Positions 1 to 11,390 of a stretch of DNA of 64,000 nucleotides are shown here, piece after piece; position 1 is the stretch's first letter; every line of letters begins with the position of its first letter. Made by a program: the position numbers and the translations under genes. The stretch is from Pseudomonadota bacterium. Lineage in GTDB: Bacteria; Pseudomonadota; Alphaproteobacteria; Rhizobiales; Beijerinckiaceae. The notes under the pieces are model-generated. The model made no database searches, was not told the origin of the DNA, and was given only the letters and a program-made list of their open reading frames with translations. The stretch covers positions 57,330 through 121,329 of the forward strand of contig JAKAJL010000005.1 of assembly GCA_021813805.1 (NCBI GenBank), given 5' to 3'.

Positions 1-1450
1 AGCTTTGGTTGAGGTCGCTGGTCGGCGCCGACATGCCGGTCCCGGCGATGTCGAGATGGGCCCAGGGCGTGTCGTTGACGAATTTCTGGAGGAACTGCGC
101 CGCCGTGATCGAGCCGGCGTTGCGTCCGCCGGTGTTCTTGATGTCGGCGAATTTCGACTCGATCAGCTTGTCATAGGCCGCGCCGAGCGGCATGCGCCAC
201 ACCTTTTCGCCGGTCTTGATCCCGGCCTCGGTCAGGCGCTGGGCAAGTTCGTCATTATTGCTGAACAGGCCGGCGTATTCCTGTCCGAGCGCGACGAGAA
301 TCGCGCCGGTGAGGGTCGCGAGATCGACCATGAAGGCGGGCTTGTACGCGTCCTGGACATGCCAGAGCACGTCGGCCAGCACCAGACGCCCTTCGGCGTC
401 GGTGTTGATGATCTCGATCGTCGTCCCCGACATGGCGGTGACTATATCGGCGGGGCGCTGGGCGCCGCCGCCCGGCATGTTCTCGACCAGGCCGATCGCG
501 CCAACGGCGTTGACCGCGGCTTTGCGCGAGGCGAGGGCGTGCATCAGGCCGGTGACGCAGGCGGCGCCCGCCATGTCGCCCTTCATGTCCTCCATTCCGG
601 CTCCGGGCTTGAGCGATATGCCGCCCGAATCGAAACAGACGCCCTTGCCGACGAAGGCGACCGGCGGAGCGTCCTTCCGTCCGCCGTTCCAGCGCATGAT
701 CACCACCCGGCTCGGCCGTTTGGAGCCCTGCCCCACGCCGAGCAGCGCCCGCATGCCCAACGCCTCCATCGCCGGGACGTCGAGGATTTCGACCGCGACT
801 CCCAGTTTTTCGAGTTCCCTGGCCTTTTCCGCGAAGCTCTCCGGATAGAGCAGGTTCGGCGGCAGGTTGACCAGGGTGCGGGCGAGATCGACGCCGTCGG
901 CGAGACCCGCGACGCCAGCGACGGCCGCTTCGTCCGCGCCGGCGATCCTCACATCGGTCGGACCGCCGTTCTCCGAATCGTCCTTAGCCGCCTTCTTGCT
1001 CTTGAACTGATCGAATTTATAGGCGCGCAGGCGCAGGCCGAGGGCGAAATCCGCCGCCGCGGCCTTCGCGTCCTCGGGCGGCGAGGCGAAATCGAACAGG
1101 ACGCGTCCTTGCGCGGCCTTGCCGAGCTTGGCGATGGCCAGGCCGCCGAGGCGCAGGAAATCAACCTTTTCGCCGTCCTTTTCCGGCGCGGTCCCGAGCA
1201 CTAGCAGCCTTTGAGCGGCGAGGCCGGCGGGCGCCAGAATGTCGAGGGCAGAGCCGATCTTGCCCTTGAAAGAGGCCGCCTCCGCGGCGCGCGCAATCAC
1301 TTTGGCCGCATCGCCGAGCGCGGCGGCCGAAGCCGCGCCCAGCGCGAGCGCGCCATCGACGAAAACCACCAGGGCGTAGCCGCCCGATTCGGGCGGCGTA
1401 GAAAGAGCCTCCGCAATGGGCATGACGCCAAGCGTGACGGACGCGGACAT
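1..1450 (-). CDS. pepA: Leucyl aminopeptidase (M17), C-terminus cut by window edge
   Basis: Not in ORF track because it is open at the edge. Minus-strand translation from ATG at 1450 ([17 protein letters not shown]...) reads through [42 protein letters not shown] and [22 protein letters not shown], which are M17 signatures. Confidence 0.93.
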   Translation of the reverse strand, partial: MSASVTLGVMPIAEALSTPPESGGYALVVFVDGALALGAASAAALGDAAKVIARAAEAASFKGKIGSALDILAPAGLAAQRLLVLGTAPEKDGEKVDFLRLGGLAIAKLGKAAQGRVLFDFASPPEDAKAAAADFALGLRLRAYKFDQFKSKKAAKDDSENGGPTDVRIAGADEAAVAGVAGLADGVDLARTLVNLPPNLLYPESFAEKARELEKLGVAVEILDVPAMEALGMRALLGVGQGSKRPSRVVIMRWNGGRKDAPPVAFVGKGVCFDSGGISLKPGAGMEDMKGDMAGAACVTGLMHALASRKAAVNAVGAIGLVENMPGGGAQRPADIVTAMSGTTIEIINTDAEGRLVLADVLWHVQDAYKPAFMVDLATLTGAILVALGQEYAGLFSNNDELAQRLTEAGIKTGEKVWRMPLGAAYDKLIESKFADIKNTGGRNAGSITAAQFLQKFVNDTPWAHLDIAGTGMSAPTSDLNQS

Positions 1451-1709
1451 GGAAACCTCGCTTTGGGCGCGCGGCGGGGCGCGGGCAGACTGATGGAAGA
1501 AGCTCGCCTCACTATGCGCCCGCGCGGCGAATCCGGTCAATGCGGGCCCAGCCTGAAAATTACGGTCCCGCAAAATAGCGCCTGAGCGCGCCAAAGGACG
1601 GCCTTGGAATGGCCCCACTGTCCGGGCTATCTGAGAGCCGCCGCCGCGCGCTTTGCCTCGCGGCCGTTTTGATCTATGTCGAAGCCGCGGCCGCGATCGA
1701 AAGCAGCAC

Positions 1710-2837
1710 ATGACTCTGGTTGAACATTATATCCTCAAGATCGCCGCCACGGCCTTCCTGGTCGCGCTCGGCGTGCTGACGGCCGTCATCTGGCTGACTC
1801 AGGCGATGCGCGATTTCGACCTGATGACCACCAAAGGCCAGTCCCTGATCGTGTTCTTCCATATCACCGGCCTGATCATCCCCTCGCTGCTGATGGTCAT
1901 CACGCCGATCGCCTTGTTCATCTCCGTCCTATTCGCCCTGAACAAGCTCAACGGCGACAGCGAACTTGTGGTCGCCGCCGCCGCCGGCCTGTCGCCATTC
2001 CAGCTTTTCCGGCCTTTCGCCGTCTTGATCGTGGCCGGGTCGCTGTTTTGCGGCTTCATGTCGCTGGAGGCCATGCCATGGAGCTTCCGCGCCTTGCGAT
2101 TCGCGCTGACCGAGGTCCATTCCGACTTTCTGACCCGAATCGTCCGGCCCGGCGCCTTCAACGCGCTGGATTACGGTCTTTATTTCCACTATCGCGCGCG
2201 TGGGCCAGGTGGCGCACTGCTCGGCATTTTCATGCTCGACCAACGCGATCCCGGCCAGAACAATGTTTACATCGCGGAAAAGGGAATCGCCTCGAAGGTC
2301 GGCGACGAGAGCTATTTGGTGCTCGAAACCGGCACGATCCAGCGCCAGGACAAAGGCTCGGCCGCGCCCGCCATGGTGGTGTTCGACTCCTACGCCCTCG
2401 ACCTGAGCCATTTCGGGGCCGGCATGGACGCCGGGCCCTTGCGCCCCCGTGAGCGCACCACCTGGGAACTGCTTCATTACGACCCTTCCGACCCCTATGT
2501 GAAACTGGACGAAGGTCATTTCCGCGCCGAGCTTCACGACCGCTTCGTCGCTCCACTCTATGCCCTGGCCTTCGGCATGATCGCCTTCGCGGCGCTGGGC
2601 GCGCCGCGGACCACGCGGCAAAATCGCGGCCTCGCGATCACGGGAGCGGTCATGGCGGGGCTGGCCCTGCGGGTCGGCGGCTTCGGCGCCACGGCGCTGT
2701 TGGCGCGCCAGCCCTCCGCCACGGCGCTCGCCTATTTGCTGCCGCTTTCGGGCTGCGTGCTGGCGGCGGGTTTCGCCTTTGCCCCCGCCTCCGGCCTCCC
2801 CTTCCGGCGCGTCCGCGCCAAGCTCGCGGCGGCCTGA
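1710..2837 (+). CDS. lptF: LPS export ABC transporter permease LptF (YjgP/YjgQ family)
   Basis: [31 protein letters not shown]; permease followed directly by a second permease and LptD. Start chosen at 1710 rather than the 1653 ORF start. Confidence 0.88.
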   Translation: MTLVEHYILKIAATAFLVALGVLTAVIWLTQAMRDFDLMTTKGQSLIVFFHITGLIIPSLLMVITPIALFISVLFALNKLNGDSELVVAAAAGLSPFQLFRPFAVLIVAGSLFCGFMSLEAMPWSFRALRFALTEVHSDFLTRIVRPGAFNALDYGLYFHYRARGPGGALLGIFMLDQRDPGQNNVYIAEKGIASKVGDESYLVLETGTIQRQDKGSAAPAMVVFDSYALDLSHFGAGMDAGPLRPRERTTWELLHYDPSDPYVKLDEGHFRAELHDRFVAPLYALAFGMIAFAALGAPRTTRQNRGLAITGAVMAGLALRVGGFGATALLARQPSATALAYLLPLSGCVLAAGFAFAPASGLPFRRVRAKLAAA

Positions 2838-3920
2838 ATGATCGGACGCACGCTTGGCCTCTATCTCGGCTCGCGATTCGTCAAAAGCGTGGCGGTCGTG
2901 TTCTTCACGATTTTCGCCCTGATCTACATGGTGACTTTCGTCGAGTTGCTGCGCCGCTCCAGCGACAGCCCCAACGCCAGCGCGGCCCTGATGGCCTGGC
3001 TCGCGTTCCTGGACACGCCGATGGTCGCCGAGCAGATTCTCCCTTTCGTCGTGCTGTTCGGAGCGATGGCGGCTTTCATCAACCTCACCCGCAAGCTCGA
3101 ACTTGTGGTGGCGCGCGCGGCCGGCGTCTCGGTTTGGCAGTTCCTGGCGCCGCCGGCTTTGGCCGCGCTTGGCCTCGGCTTGGTCGCGATCGGCGTTTAC
3201 AATCCTCTCTCGGCGACGATGAAGCAGCACGCCGAGATCGCGGAGGCGCGGGTTCTCAAAAACAAGCTGCTCGCCAACGACACCAGCATGTGGATTCGCC
3301 AGACCAGCCCGGTCGGACAGTCCATCCTGCGCGCGTCCGCCTCGACGGATTCCGGTTTGCGCCTGTTCAATGTCTCGGCCTATGTGTTCGACAAGGCCGG
3401 GGCCTTCCTGGAACGGGCCGACGCCGACGAGGCGGATATGGTCGGTGGCGAGTGGCGGCTTTCCCATGTCGTGATCACCGCGCCCGGAGTCGCGCCGCGG
3501 AGAGCGGATGTTTACCATCTCGCGACTAATCTGCTCCCCAGTCAGGTCGTACAGAGTTTCGTGTCGCCTGAATCGGCCCCATTCTGGTCTTTGCCGCGCC
3601 TGGTGAAAGACACGGAGGAAGCCGGTCTCGACGCAGTGGGGTATCGTTTGCGTTTCCAGTCTCTCCTCGCGTTGCCCGCGCTTCTCGCGGCCATGGTATT
3701 GATCGCCGCCGCGTTTTCGCTGAAGCTGTCCCGCATGGGAGGCGTCGGCATGCAGGTTTTGGGTGGCGTCGGAGCCGGCTTCGTGCTTTATGTCGCCAGG
3801 AAACTCGTATCCGACCTCGGCGCCGCGGGCGTGCTCAGCGCGCCCGTGGCCGCGTGGTCGCCTGCGGTTGTGGCGAATATGTTGGGCGCGCTCACTCTTC
3901 TTAATCGCGAGGACGGCTGA
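2838..3920 (+). CDS. lptG: LPS export ABC transporter permease LptG
   Basis: MIGRTLGLYLGSRFVKSVAVVFFTIFALIYMVTFVELLRR; abuts lptF and overlaps the lptD start. Confidence 0.9.
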   Translation: MIGRTLGLYLGSRFVKSVAVVFFTIFALIYMVTFVELLRRSSDSPNASAALMAWLAFLDTPMVAEQILPFVVLFGAMAAFINLTRKLELVVARAAGVSVWQFLAPPALAALGLGLVAIGVYNPLSATMKQHAEIAEARVLKNKLLANDTSMWIRQTSPVGQSILRASASTDSGLRLFNVSAYVFDKAGAFLERADADEADMVGGEWRLSHVVITAPGVAPRRADVYHLATNLLPSQVVQSFVSPESAPFWSLPRLVKDTEEAGLDAVGYRLRFQSLLALPALLAAMVLIAAAFSLKLSRMGGVGMQVLGGVGAGFVLYVARKLVSDLGAAGVLSAPVAAWSPAVVANMLGALTLLNREDG

Positions 3921-6568
3921 TGGCCCTGGACCGTCCCGACCGCCTCAATCGCCGTCACGCCCGCGCGCGCCGTCACGCCCGCGCGCGCCGTCACGCGCGC
4001 GCGCTGCGCTGGGGCGTTTTCGGCGCGCTCGCCGCGGGATTAATCGCCGCCGCCCCACCTCTCGCGACTGGCGCCGCCGCCCAGACCCTGGGCGACCGAA
4101 TCGCTGGCGCGGGCAGCGGCAAGAAGGGGCCGATGGTCGTCGAGGCCAATCAGGTCGTCTATGACGACAAGACCCATGCCGTGTCGGCGGTGGGCGACGC
4201 TCAGATCTACTATGAAGGGAAAACGCTCGAAGCCGACCGGGTGACCTATTTCAAGGACACCGGCCGCGTGCTGGCCGAAGGCTCTGTCAAGCTCACCGAA
4301 GCCGACGGCACCGTGACCCATGCCGACAAGATGGAGCTGTCCGGCGATTTCAAGCAGGGCTTTGTCGACACATTGCGCGCCGACACCAAGGAGCGCACGC
4401 ATCTCGGCGCGACCCGCTCGGACAAGGTGGACCAGGACACGACCGTGTTCCACAAGGGCACCTACACGGCCTGCCCGAGTTGCGCCCAGCACCCGGACCG
4501 GCCGCCGTTGTGGCGGCTGCGCGCCAAAAAGATCATTCACAAGAACAACGAGCAGATGCTCTATTTCGAAGACGCGACCTTCGATCTCTACGGCTTCCCG
4601 ATCGCCTATTTCCCGTTTTTTTCGACGGCGGACCCTAGCGTCAAGCGCCAATCCGGCTTCCTGATGCCGACGCTCGGCTTCTCCACCACGGCCGGCTACG
4701 GCTTCGGCGTGCCCTATTTCTGGAACATCTCGCCGAACATGGACTTGACCCTGACGCCGAAATATTACGTGCGCCAGGGCCTGTGGGGCGACGTGGATTT
4801 TCGCTACCGGCTCGACAACGGCTATTTCTATATCGACGCCAACGGCATCCGTCAGAATAACGACGCCGCCTTCGCGCCTCAGCCCTGGGGCGCGGGACCC
4901 CAGCCCTCGGGCCTGGGCGGCGTGACCGACCGCGGGTCGATCACCACCCAGGGCACGATCTGGCTCAGTCCGAACTGGAAATTCGGCTGGGACGTGATGC
5001 GTCTGTCCGACAAATGGTATCTCTATGACTATGGCATCCCGAACCAGGTTCTGGTCCCGACCCTCCCCGGCAATGTCTTCAGCGAGACGGCGTCGACCGT
5101 CTATCTGACCGGCCAGGGCGACCGCGGCTATTTCGACCTGCGCGGCTATTCCTTCCAGGGGCTGACCAATTTCGACTATCAGCCCCAGCTCGCCGCCGTT
5201 TGGCCGATGCTGGACTACAACAAGACGATCGACCTTCCGCCCGAGAAAACCTACGGCCTCGGCGGCCAGATCGAAGTCGACGCCAATCTGACCAGCTCCT
5301 CGGCGGCGTTGGCCTCCTTCCAGCAGACCAACGCGATCGAGGTCGACAATCTCTACGGTCTCCATCCGGTCTGCAACAGTCCGGTCACCGGCCTCCCCGA
5401 TTACAACCCCGGCGCCTGCATCCTGCGCGGCATCGGCGGCAGCTACACTTCCGGCACGGTCCAGCTGTCGTGGGAGCGCAAAATCATCGACCCCTTGGGC
5501 GAGGTCTTCACGCCCTTCGCCTTCGTACGCGCCCATGGAGATTATCTGGACTATTCGACGTCGGGTTACGCGACCTTCGGCTCGGACACCATCGCCAACG
5601 CCTACCAGAGCAATTATTTCTCTTATAACAACCAGTTCCAGGGCCTGGTGACGCCGGGCGTCGGCCTGGAATGGCGCTATCCCTTGCTGGCGCGGCTGCC
5701 GATCGGCTCGCTGGTGATCGAGCCGATCGGCCAGATCATCGCGCGCCCCAATGCCCCGCCCTCGAACCTGCTGGTCAATCTCGACGCCCAAAGCCTCGTG
5801 TTCGACGATTCGAACCTTTTCGCATGGAACAAATATTCAGGCTATGACCGGTTCGAAACCGGCGTGCGCGCCAATTACGGCGCCCAGTTCACCCTGGACA
5901 TGGACCAGCACGGCTATGTCAACGCCCTGTTCGGCCAATCCGCCCAGGTCGCCGGCGTAAATCCTTTCAGTACCCCGGATATGGCCAATATCGGGCTTGA
6001 ATCGGGATTGAACACCCCCCTCTCCAATTATGTGGCGCGTGTCTCCTACGTGCCCAACAGCAATTACAGCTTCATCACCAAGGCGCAATTCGACGAGGCG
6101 ACCTGGGCCTTGGCGCGGTTGGACATCAGCGCGCACGCCAAATACGGCCCGATCGATTTCAGCGGCCAGTTCGCGGATTACGAGCAGCAGCCTTTGATCG
6201 GCTATATCTATCGGCGCGAGGGCCTTCAGTTCACGACGCGATATGACGTCGCGGAGCATTATTTCGTCTCAGGCAACATCAATTTCGACCTCAGCCGGCA
6301 CTATTACTACCCCGCCTACCTTCCCACCCCTCAGCCGGTCTACTCCATCGCGACCTGGGGTCTCGGCGCCGGCTATGCGGACGATTGCACCAAGGTGACG
6401 CTGAATTACTACAACACGATCTCGGACATGTACTTGAATCCGCCGACCTATATGCGCAACCAGGTCCTGATGGTGACGGTCGACCTCCGTACGCTCGGCC
6501 AGATCAGGGCCCCGATCACGCTTACGCCCAGCCAGGTGCAGGACGGCATCCACTATACCTACAATTGA
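3920..6568 (+). CDS. lptD: LPS assembly outer membrane protein LptD
   Basis: 882 aa with OstA-like N-domain (VVEANQVVYDDKTHAVSAVGDAQIYYEGKTLEADRVTY...) and beta-barrel C-domain; Cys motif CPSCAQHPDRPPLWRLRAKKI; after lptFG, before surA. Confidence 0.93.
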   Translation: MALDRPDRLNRRHARARRHARARRHARALRWGVFGALAAGLIAAAPPLATGAAAQTLGDRIAGAGSGKKGPMVVEANQVVYDDKTHAVSAVGDAQIYYEGKTLEADRVTYFKDTGRVLAEGSVKLTEADGTVTHADKMELSGDFKQGFVDTLRADTKERTHLGATRSDKVDQDTTVFHKGTYTACPSCAQHPDRPPLWRLRAKKIIHKNNEQMLYFEDATFDLYGFPIAYFPFFSTADPSVKRQSGFLMPTLGFSTTAGYGFGVPYFWNISPNMDLTLTPKYYVRQGLWGDVDFRYRLDNGYFYIDANGIRQNNDAAFAPQPWGAGPQPSGLGGVTDRGSITTQGTIWLSPNWKFGWDVMRLSDKWYLYDYGIPNQVLVPTLPGNVFSETASTVYLTGQGDRGYFDLRGYSFQGLTNFDYQPQLAAVWPMLDYNKTIDLPPEKTYGLGGQIEVDANLTSSSAALASFQQTNAIEVDNLYGLHPVCNSPVTGLPDYNPGACILRGIGGSYTSGTVQLSWERKIIDPLGEVFTPFAFVRAHGDYLDYSTSGYATFGSDTIANAYQSNYFSYNNQFQGLVTPGVGLEWRYPLLARLPIGSLVIEPIGQIIARPNAPPSNLLVNLDAQSLVFDDSNLFAWNKYSGYDRFETGVRANYGAQFTLDMDQHGYVNALFGQSAQVAGVNPFSTPDMANIGLESGLNTPLSNYVARVSYVPNSNYSFITKAQFDEATWALARLDISAHAKYGPIDFSGQFADYEQQPLIGYIYRREGLQFTTRYDVAEHYFVSGNINFDLSRHYYYPAYLPTPQPVYSIATWGLGAGYADDCTKVTLNYYNTISDMYLNPPTYMRNQVLMVTVDLRTLGQIRAPITLTPSQVQDGIHYTYN
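3953..4006 (+). repeat. Three-copy 18-bp in-frame tandem repeat in lptD (RHARAR)
   Basis: cgtcacgcccgcgcgcgc at 3953-3970 and 3971-3988, imperfect third copy at 3989-4006. Confidence 0.9.
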
Positions 6569-6749
6569 GCATTGACCGGGCTCGCAGCGTGGCGCGACGT
6601 AGAGCCGGCGCGGCGCTGGCGTCTTGCCCTGGCGCGCCTAATGCGGTTACAGCATGTTGCGCCGATCGGATTGCCGCCGCAATTTTCGCAAATGAGAAGA
6701 GTCGGCGGCGCGCGCGGCGTCGAGGAACAGGCTGTCACGGATCAGGAAC

Positions 6750-7682
6750 ATGGCATTGCGGTTCAGAACAAATTTCGGCTGTCCGGCGCGGGCGGTCGCG
6801 CTCGGCCTGCTCGTCATGGCGGCGCTTGCGCCGGCGCAGGGCGTCCGCGCCCAGACGATTGTCGCCAGCATCAATGGCGATCCGGTCACAACCTACGATC
6901 TTGCGGAGCGCGCCAAACTATTGCGCGCCATGGGCCAGCCGTCGTCGCCCTCGGCGGCGATGGACAGCCTGATCGAATCGCGGGTGAAGGCCACCGAGGT
7001 CAATAAATTCAATATTCACGTCACATCGGCCCAGCTGGGTCCGGCCATTCATTACTACGCCCAGAAGGCGCATATGACGGATGCGCAGCTCCAGCAGCGG
7101 ATCGCCGCGGCTCATGTCGATCACAAGCACGTCGAAAATTTCTTCTCCATCCATGTCGCCTTCGATGTCTACGCGCGCGCGCGCAACCGCGCCGTCGAAG
7201 CGAGCAGCGCGGACGTGGACGCCGAAATGGCGCGCGACAAATCGATCGCCCAGGAAAAAACCTACACGCTTCGTCAGGTGCTGCTGATCGTGCCGTCGTC
7301 ACAGGGAGTGGCGGGTCTTCAGGCGGCCGCCAGGAAGATGGAGGCTTTGCGCGGGCGATTCGTCAATTGCGACACCGGGCCCAAAGTCGCCGCCGAACTC
7401 GGCGATTTTGTCGTCCGCGACCCGGTCACCCGAACCTCGTCGCAACTGGGCGAGCCATTGTCGGCCCTGCTCGACAAGACGCCGATTGGCCATCTGACGC
7501 AGCCGAGCCGCGACTCGAGCGGACTCGCCGCGATCGCCGTTTGCGAGCGCAAGACCGCCTCCACCGACGCGCGGCGCCAGGAGGCGCAGGACAAGGTCCT
7601 GCAACGCATCGTCGAAAAGCAGGCCCAGGAGCTTTATGCCGATCTGCGCAGCCATGCCGTGATCGTCAAAACAGGAAAATGA
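6750..7682 (+). CDS. surA: SurA-like periplasmic peptidyl-prolyl isomerase/chaperone
   Basis: Signal peptide then ASINGDPVTTYDLAERAKLL (SurA N-domain signature); lies between lptD and pdxA. Confidence 0.8.
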   Translation: MALRFRTNFGCPARAVALGLLVMAALAPAQGVRAQTIVASINGDPVTTYDLAERAKLLRAMGQPSSPSAAMDSLIESRVKATEVNKFNIHVTSAQLGPAIHYYAQKAHMTDAQLQQRIAAAHVDHKHVENFFSIHVAFDVYARARNRAVEASSADVDAEMARDKSIAQEKTYTLRQVLLIVPSSQGVAGLQAAARKMEALRGRFVNCDTGPKVAAELGDFVVRDPVTRTSSQLGEPLSALLDKTPIGHLTQPSRDSSGLAAIAVCERKTASTDARRQEAQDKVLQRIVEKQAQELYADLRSHAVIVKTGK

Positions 7683-8716
7683 GCGAAATCCCGCGCCCCC
7701 TCTGCCTGACTCAAGGGGACCCGTCTGGGATCGGGCCGGACATCACGCTCGCGCTTTACAGCCGCGCCCGCGAGCAGGGCGCGGCTTTCTTCGAGCCTTT
7801 TTTTGTCCTGACCGACCCCGATCTGCTGCGCCGCCGCGCCGGCCAGCTCGGCCTCGCGGTCGAAATCGCCGAAGCGGCGCCCGAAGAGGCGGCAAAAATC
7901 TTTCCCTCCGCTTTGCCCGTGGTCGCCCTGGACGCCCGCGTCCGCGGCGAGCCGGGGCGGCCCGACCCGAACGACGCGGCGGCGACCATCGAATCGATCG
8001 CCCGCGCGGTGGAATTCGTCCATGCCGGCCGGGCGGCGGCCGTCGTCACCAATCCGATCGCCAAATCCGTGCTCTACCGCGCCGGTTTCGCCCATCCCGG
8101 CCATACCGAATTTCTGGGCGAACTGGCGGAAAAAAATTTCGCCCGGCCCGCGCGGCCGGTGATGCTGCTGTGGTCGCGCGAACTGGCCGTGGTCCCGGCG
8201 ACCATCCATGTGCCTCTGGCGCAGGTTCCCGCCCTGCTCAAAACCGACGACCTCGTCGAGATCGGCGCAATTGTCGCCGAGGCGTTCCGGCGCGATTTCG
8301 ACGTCGCCCGGCCGCGACTGGTTTTTGCCGGCCTCAATCCCCATGCCGGCGAGGACGGCGCCATCGGCCGCGAGGACATCGAGATCATCGCGCCGGCGGT
8401 CGCGCGGCTTTCCGCGCGCGGTTTGGATGTTCGCGGGCCCCTGCCCGCCGACACCATGTTCCACGCGGCAGCGCGGAAAACCTATGATGTCGCGATCTGC
8501 GCCTATCACGATCAGGCGCTGATCCCGATCAAGACGCTCGCTTTCGACAGCGGCGTCAATGTCACCCTCGGCCTGCCCTTCATCCGTACCTCACCCGACC
8601 ACGGCACGGCTTTTTCCATCGCCGGAACCGGCCGGGCCAGCGAAACCAGCCTTGCCGAGGCGACAGCGCTCGCCGCGCGCATGGCCCGCGCGCGCCTCGA
8701 AGCGTCGCGCGCATGA
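7679..8716 (+). CDS. pdxA: 4-hydroxythreonine-4-phosphate dehydrogenase
   Basis: [73 protein letters not shown]. Confidence 0.95.
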   Translation: MSEIPRPLCLTQGDPSGIGPDITLALYSRAREQGAAFFEPFFVLTDPDLLRRRAGQLGLAVEIAEAAPEEAAKIFPSALPVVALDARVRGEPGRPDPNDAAATIESIARAVEFVHAGRAAAVVTNPIAKSVLYRAGFAHPGHTEFLGELAEKNFARPARPVMLLWSRELAVVPATIHVPLAQVPALLKTDDLVEIGAIVAEAFRRDFDVARPRLVFAGLNPHAGEDGAIGREDIEIIAPAVARLSARGLDVRGPLPADTMFHAAARKTYDVAICAYHDQALIPIKTLAFDSGVNVTLGLPFIRTSPDHGTAFSIAGTGRASETSLAEATALAARMARARLEASRA

Positions 8717-9576
8717 GCGGCGATCTCCCGCCTTTGCGCGAGGTCGTCGCCCGCCACGGCCTGAGCGCGAAGAAATCGCTCGGCCAGAATTTTCTCTTCG
8801 ACCTCAATCTCACCGGAAAAATCGCCCGCGCCGCCGGCCCGCTGGACGAGGCGACCATTCTGGAGATCGGCCCCGGTCCCGGCGGCCTGACCCGCACCTT
8901 GCTCGCGCAGGGCGCGAAAAAGGTGATCGCGGTGGAGCGCGACGACCGCTGCCTCGCGGCGTTGGAGGAAATCGCCGGGGCCTATCCTGGACGGCTGGAG
9001 GTTTTTGCCGGCGACGCCCTGACGCTGGATTATCCCGCCTTCGTCGCCGAGCGCGCGACGGAAGGCCCGGTCCGCATTTGCGCCAACCTGCCCTATAATA
9101 TCGGCACGCAACTGCTGACGACCTGGCTCACCCTCGACGCCTGGCCGCCCTTCTATGACCGGCTGGTGCTGATGTTCCAGCGCGAGGTCGCGGAAAGGAT
9201 CGTGGCCAGCCCACGCGAGCGCGCCGACTATGGCCGCCTCGGCGTGCTGGCCAATTGGCGCTGCGCGACGCGGATTCTGTTCGACGTGCCGCCGTCCGCC
9301 TTCACGCCTCCGCCGAAAATCACCTCCAGCGTGGTCGAATTGCGGCCGCGTTCGGCTCCGGTCCCCTGCGAGGTCAAGTCGCTGGAGGCGGTGACGCTGG
9401 CCGCCTTCGGCCAGAGGCGCAAAATGCTGCGCCAGGCCCTCAAGAGCCTGCCCGGAGTTGGCGATCCCGCGCCGCTGCTGGAAGAGGCCGGAATCGCGCC
9501 GACACGGCGCGCGGAGGAAATCGATGTCGAGGGTTTTTGCGCCCTCGCCCGCGCCTTTTCGCGAAGGCGCGCTTAA
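8713..9576 (+). CDS. rsmA/ksgA: 16S rRNA (adenine1518/1519-N6)-dimethyltransferase
   Basis: [65 protein letters not shown]. Confidence 0.95.
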   Translation: MSGDLPPLREVVARHGLSAKKSLGQNFLFDLNLTGKIARAAGPLDEATILEIGPGPGGLTRTLLAQGAKKVIAVERDDRCLAALEEIAGAYPGRLEVFAGDALTLDYPAFVAERATEGPVRICANLPYNIGTQLLTTWLTLDAWPPFYDRLVLMFQREVAERIVASPRERADYGRLGVLANWRCATRILFDVPPSAFTPPPKITSSVVELRPRSAPVPCEVKSLEAVTLAAFGQRRKMLRQALKSLPGVGDPAPLLEEAGIAPTRRAEEIDVEGFCALARAFSRRRA

Positions 9577-9995
9577 TGTTCCGTGTTGGCGGCGCGCGGA
9601 CCCAGCGCGCGCATCAGGGCGACGAGAGCCGCGAAAAGCGCCGCCGCCGCCGCGACAAGGCGCGGGCTGCGGATCGCGAGCCGCGCGGCAACCGGCGCCG
9701 CGCGAACCAAAACATTGGTCTTGACCGCGACCTCGACCTGCTCCGCCGCGCGGTTCAGCGCTTTGGCCGCAACGACAAGAAGGATCGCGCCGAAAACCAG
9801 CGCGCCGCCGCCGACGGAAAGCGCCGCCAGCCAGGGGGCCAGACGGGCCAGAAGCGCGAGATAAGCGGCAAAGGCGAAAAAGCTCAAGGACAGCAGCAGC
9901 AGAACCGCGCCGGCCAGCGCCCCGACGGCGAAAAGCCGGAAACGGCGCGAAAGCACGGCCGTCTCCAGGCCCAGGACGGAAAACACGCCGCTCAT
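9573..9995 (-). CDS. Small membrane protein with two hydrophobic helices (phage-holin-superfamily-like)
   Basis: [74 protein letters not shown]; pairs with the DUF883-like gene. Confidence 0.65.
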   Translation of the reverse strand: MSGVFSVLGLETAVLSRRFRLFAVGALAGAVLLLLSLSFFAFAAYLALLARLAPWLAALSVGGGALVFGAILLVVAAKALNRAAEQVEVAVKTNVLVRAAPVAARLAIRSPRLVAAAAALFAALVALMRALGPRAANTEH

Positions 9996-10336
9996 GTCCG
10001 GGGCGCCCGATTGCGCCACAGCCCGACGATGAGGCCAAGGCCGAGCGCCGCCGCGAGCCACGGCAAGGGATTGCGCCGCACCGACTGCGAAATCTCCGCG
10101 AGTCCGGCCTCCCCGATGTCGCGGGCCTCGCCCGCGAGTTCGGCGAGATTGTCAGAGGCCGCCCGGCCCGCCTCTTTCAGCGCCCTCGCCGCCGCCTCTG
10201 GATCGGCGCCGAGCAGCGAAGCAAGCTCCTCCATCGCCCTTTGGACGGCGCCGAGGGCCTGCGCAACCGAGGAGGCGTCGCCTTCTTTGTCCGGCTGGGG
10301 GGATTCGTCGGCTTCGGCGGACTTCTTGCTGGTCAT
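9992..10336 (-). CDS. DUF883 (ElaB/YqjD)-like membrane-anchored protein
   Basis: Acidic/helical N-terminus and C-terminal anchor SVRRNPLPWLAAALGLGLIVGLWRNR. Confidence 0.72.
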   Translation of the reverse strand: MTSKKSAEADESPQPDKEGDASSVAQALGAVQRAMEELASLLGADPEAAARALKEAGRAASDNLAELAGEARDIGEAGLAEISQSVRRNPLPWLAAALGLGLIVGLWRNRAPRT

Positions 10337-10431
10337 GGCGGACTCCGGGCCTGACGCAGTTTAGACCGAAAAATTGACGATTCGCAAAAAGGGGCGTGCT
10401 CGGAACGCCGCGCGCCCCGAGCGCTGGCGCC

Positions 10432-10908
10432 TCAATGCATCTTCATGCGCTCCATTTTCGGCCCCGTCGAGGTCATGTCCATGACCGGCGCCGAAACTTC
10501 GACCTTGCCGGCCTTGGCGAAATCGAGGGTCAGGATCACGGTCTCGCCCGTTTTCAGCGGCTTCTTCAGCCCGACCAGCATGACGTGATAGCCGCCCGGC
10601 TTGAGGGCGACCGCACCATGCGCGGGAACGGCGAGGCCGTCGGTGACCGCCCGCATTTTCATCACCCCGTCCGCCATTTTCATTTCATGGATTTCGGTCG
10701 TGGCCGCGATGTCGGACGAGACGCCGGTCAGCCGGTCATCGGCGTTCCCGACGTTTTCGATGGTCATATAGGCGGCGCCGGCGGTCGCGCCGGCCGGCGT
10801 GGCGCGCGACCACGGATGATCGACGCGGACCGCTCCGGTCTGGGCGGCGGCCGGACCGGCGACGGCCAGCAGCAGGGCCGTGGCGGCGAATAGGGGCGGA
10901 AGCTTCAT
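10432..10908 (-). CDS. Periplasmic copper chaperone PCu(A)C family
   Basis: Signal peptide; TTEIHEMKMADGVMKMRAVTDGLAVPAHGAVALKPGGYHVMLVGLKKPL carries the PCu(A)C His/Met pattern. Confidence 0.9.
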   Translation of the reverse strand: MKLPPLFAATALLLAVAGPAAAQTGAVRVDHPWSRATPAGATAGAAYMTIENVGNADDRLTGVSSDIAATTEIHEMKMADGVMKMRAVTDGLAVPAHGAVALKPGGYHVMLVGLKKPLKTGETVILTLDFAKAGKVEVSAPVMDMTSTGPKMERMKMH

Positions 10909-11390
10909 GACGTTCTCCTTTTGCGCCCGCATCCTGCGCGGGTCTTTCAAACATTGGTCCGGAGGGAGCCGTCCGGTTCGCGGGCGTGGACTTTGTCCCG
11001 GGCAAAGCGCGGCGACAAGGTCACGGCGCCCGCGCCGACGGGCGCGAACGACGGGGAGGTCATGGATCCGGTCGCGGCGATTCATTCTCATCCACGCCGG
11101 CCGGACGGCCGGCGGCAAGGTTGGCGCCGATCCTATGCGCCGCGCGCCGGGGCGGCAATCGGTTTCCGCGGACGCCTCGTCGCGCAAATATTGCAACAAG
11201 CTTCCCGCTGGCGCGAAAGCGTCCCGGTCCTTAAGCGAACGAATAATCGCGTCATTCATTGCACAGACCAGAAGCCGGTGAACAACGTCGGGCGCCGGAT
11301 TTTTCGGCTCCGGGCCGGGCGCCTCCAGGTCGCAGGCGAGCGCGACGATCGGCGGAGTCGAGCCGCCAGGAGCGAGGCGCGCTATGGCCT

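Noticed and set aside
5-1204. 399-aa plus-strand ORF at the left edge
   Set aside because: Antisense shadow of pepA; the minus frame reads as a clear M17 aminopeptidase.
1929-3518. 529-aa minus ORF
   Set aside because: Antisense to lptF/lptG; low-complexity R/G/E-rich with no motif.
4040-5791. 583-aa minus ORF
   Set aside because: Antisense to lptD, typical high-GC shadow.
9573-9995. Possible prophage holin
   Set aside because: Holin-like small membrane protein paired with a DUF883-like gene; no other phage genes nearby, so treated as a housekeeping membrane protein.
10909-11390. Plus-strand ORFs in the gap between the copper chaperone and cytochrome b5 gene
   Set aside because: Compositionally biased with no recognisable domain or RBS; left as intergenic.
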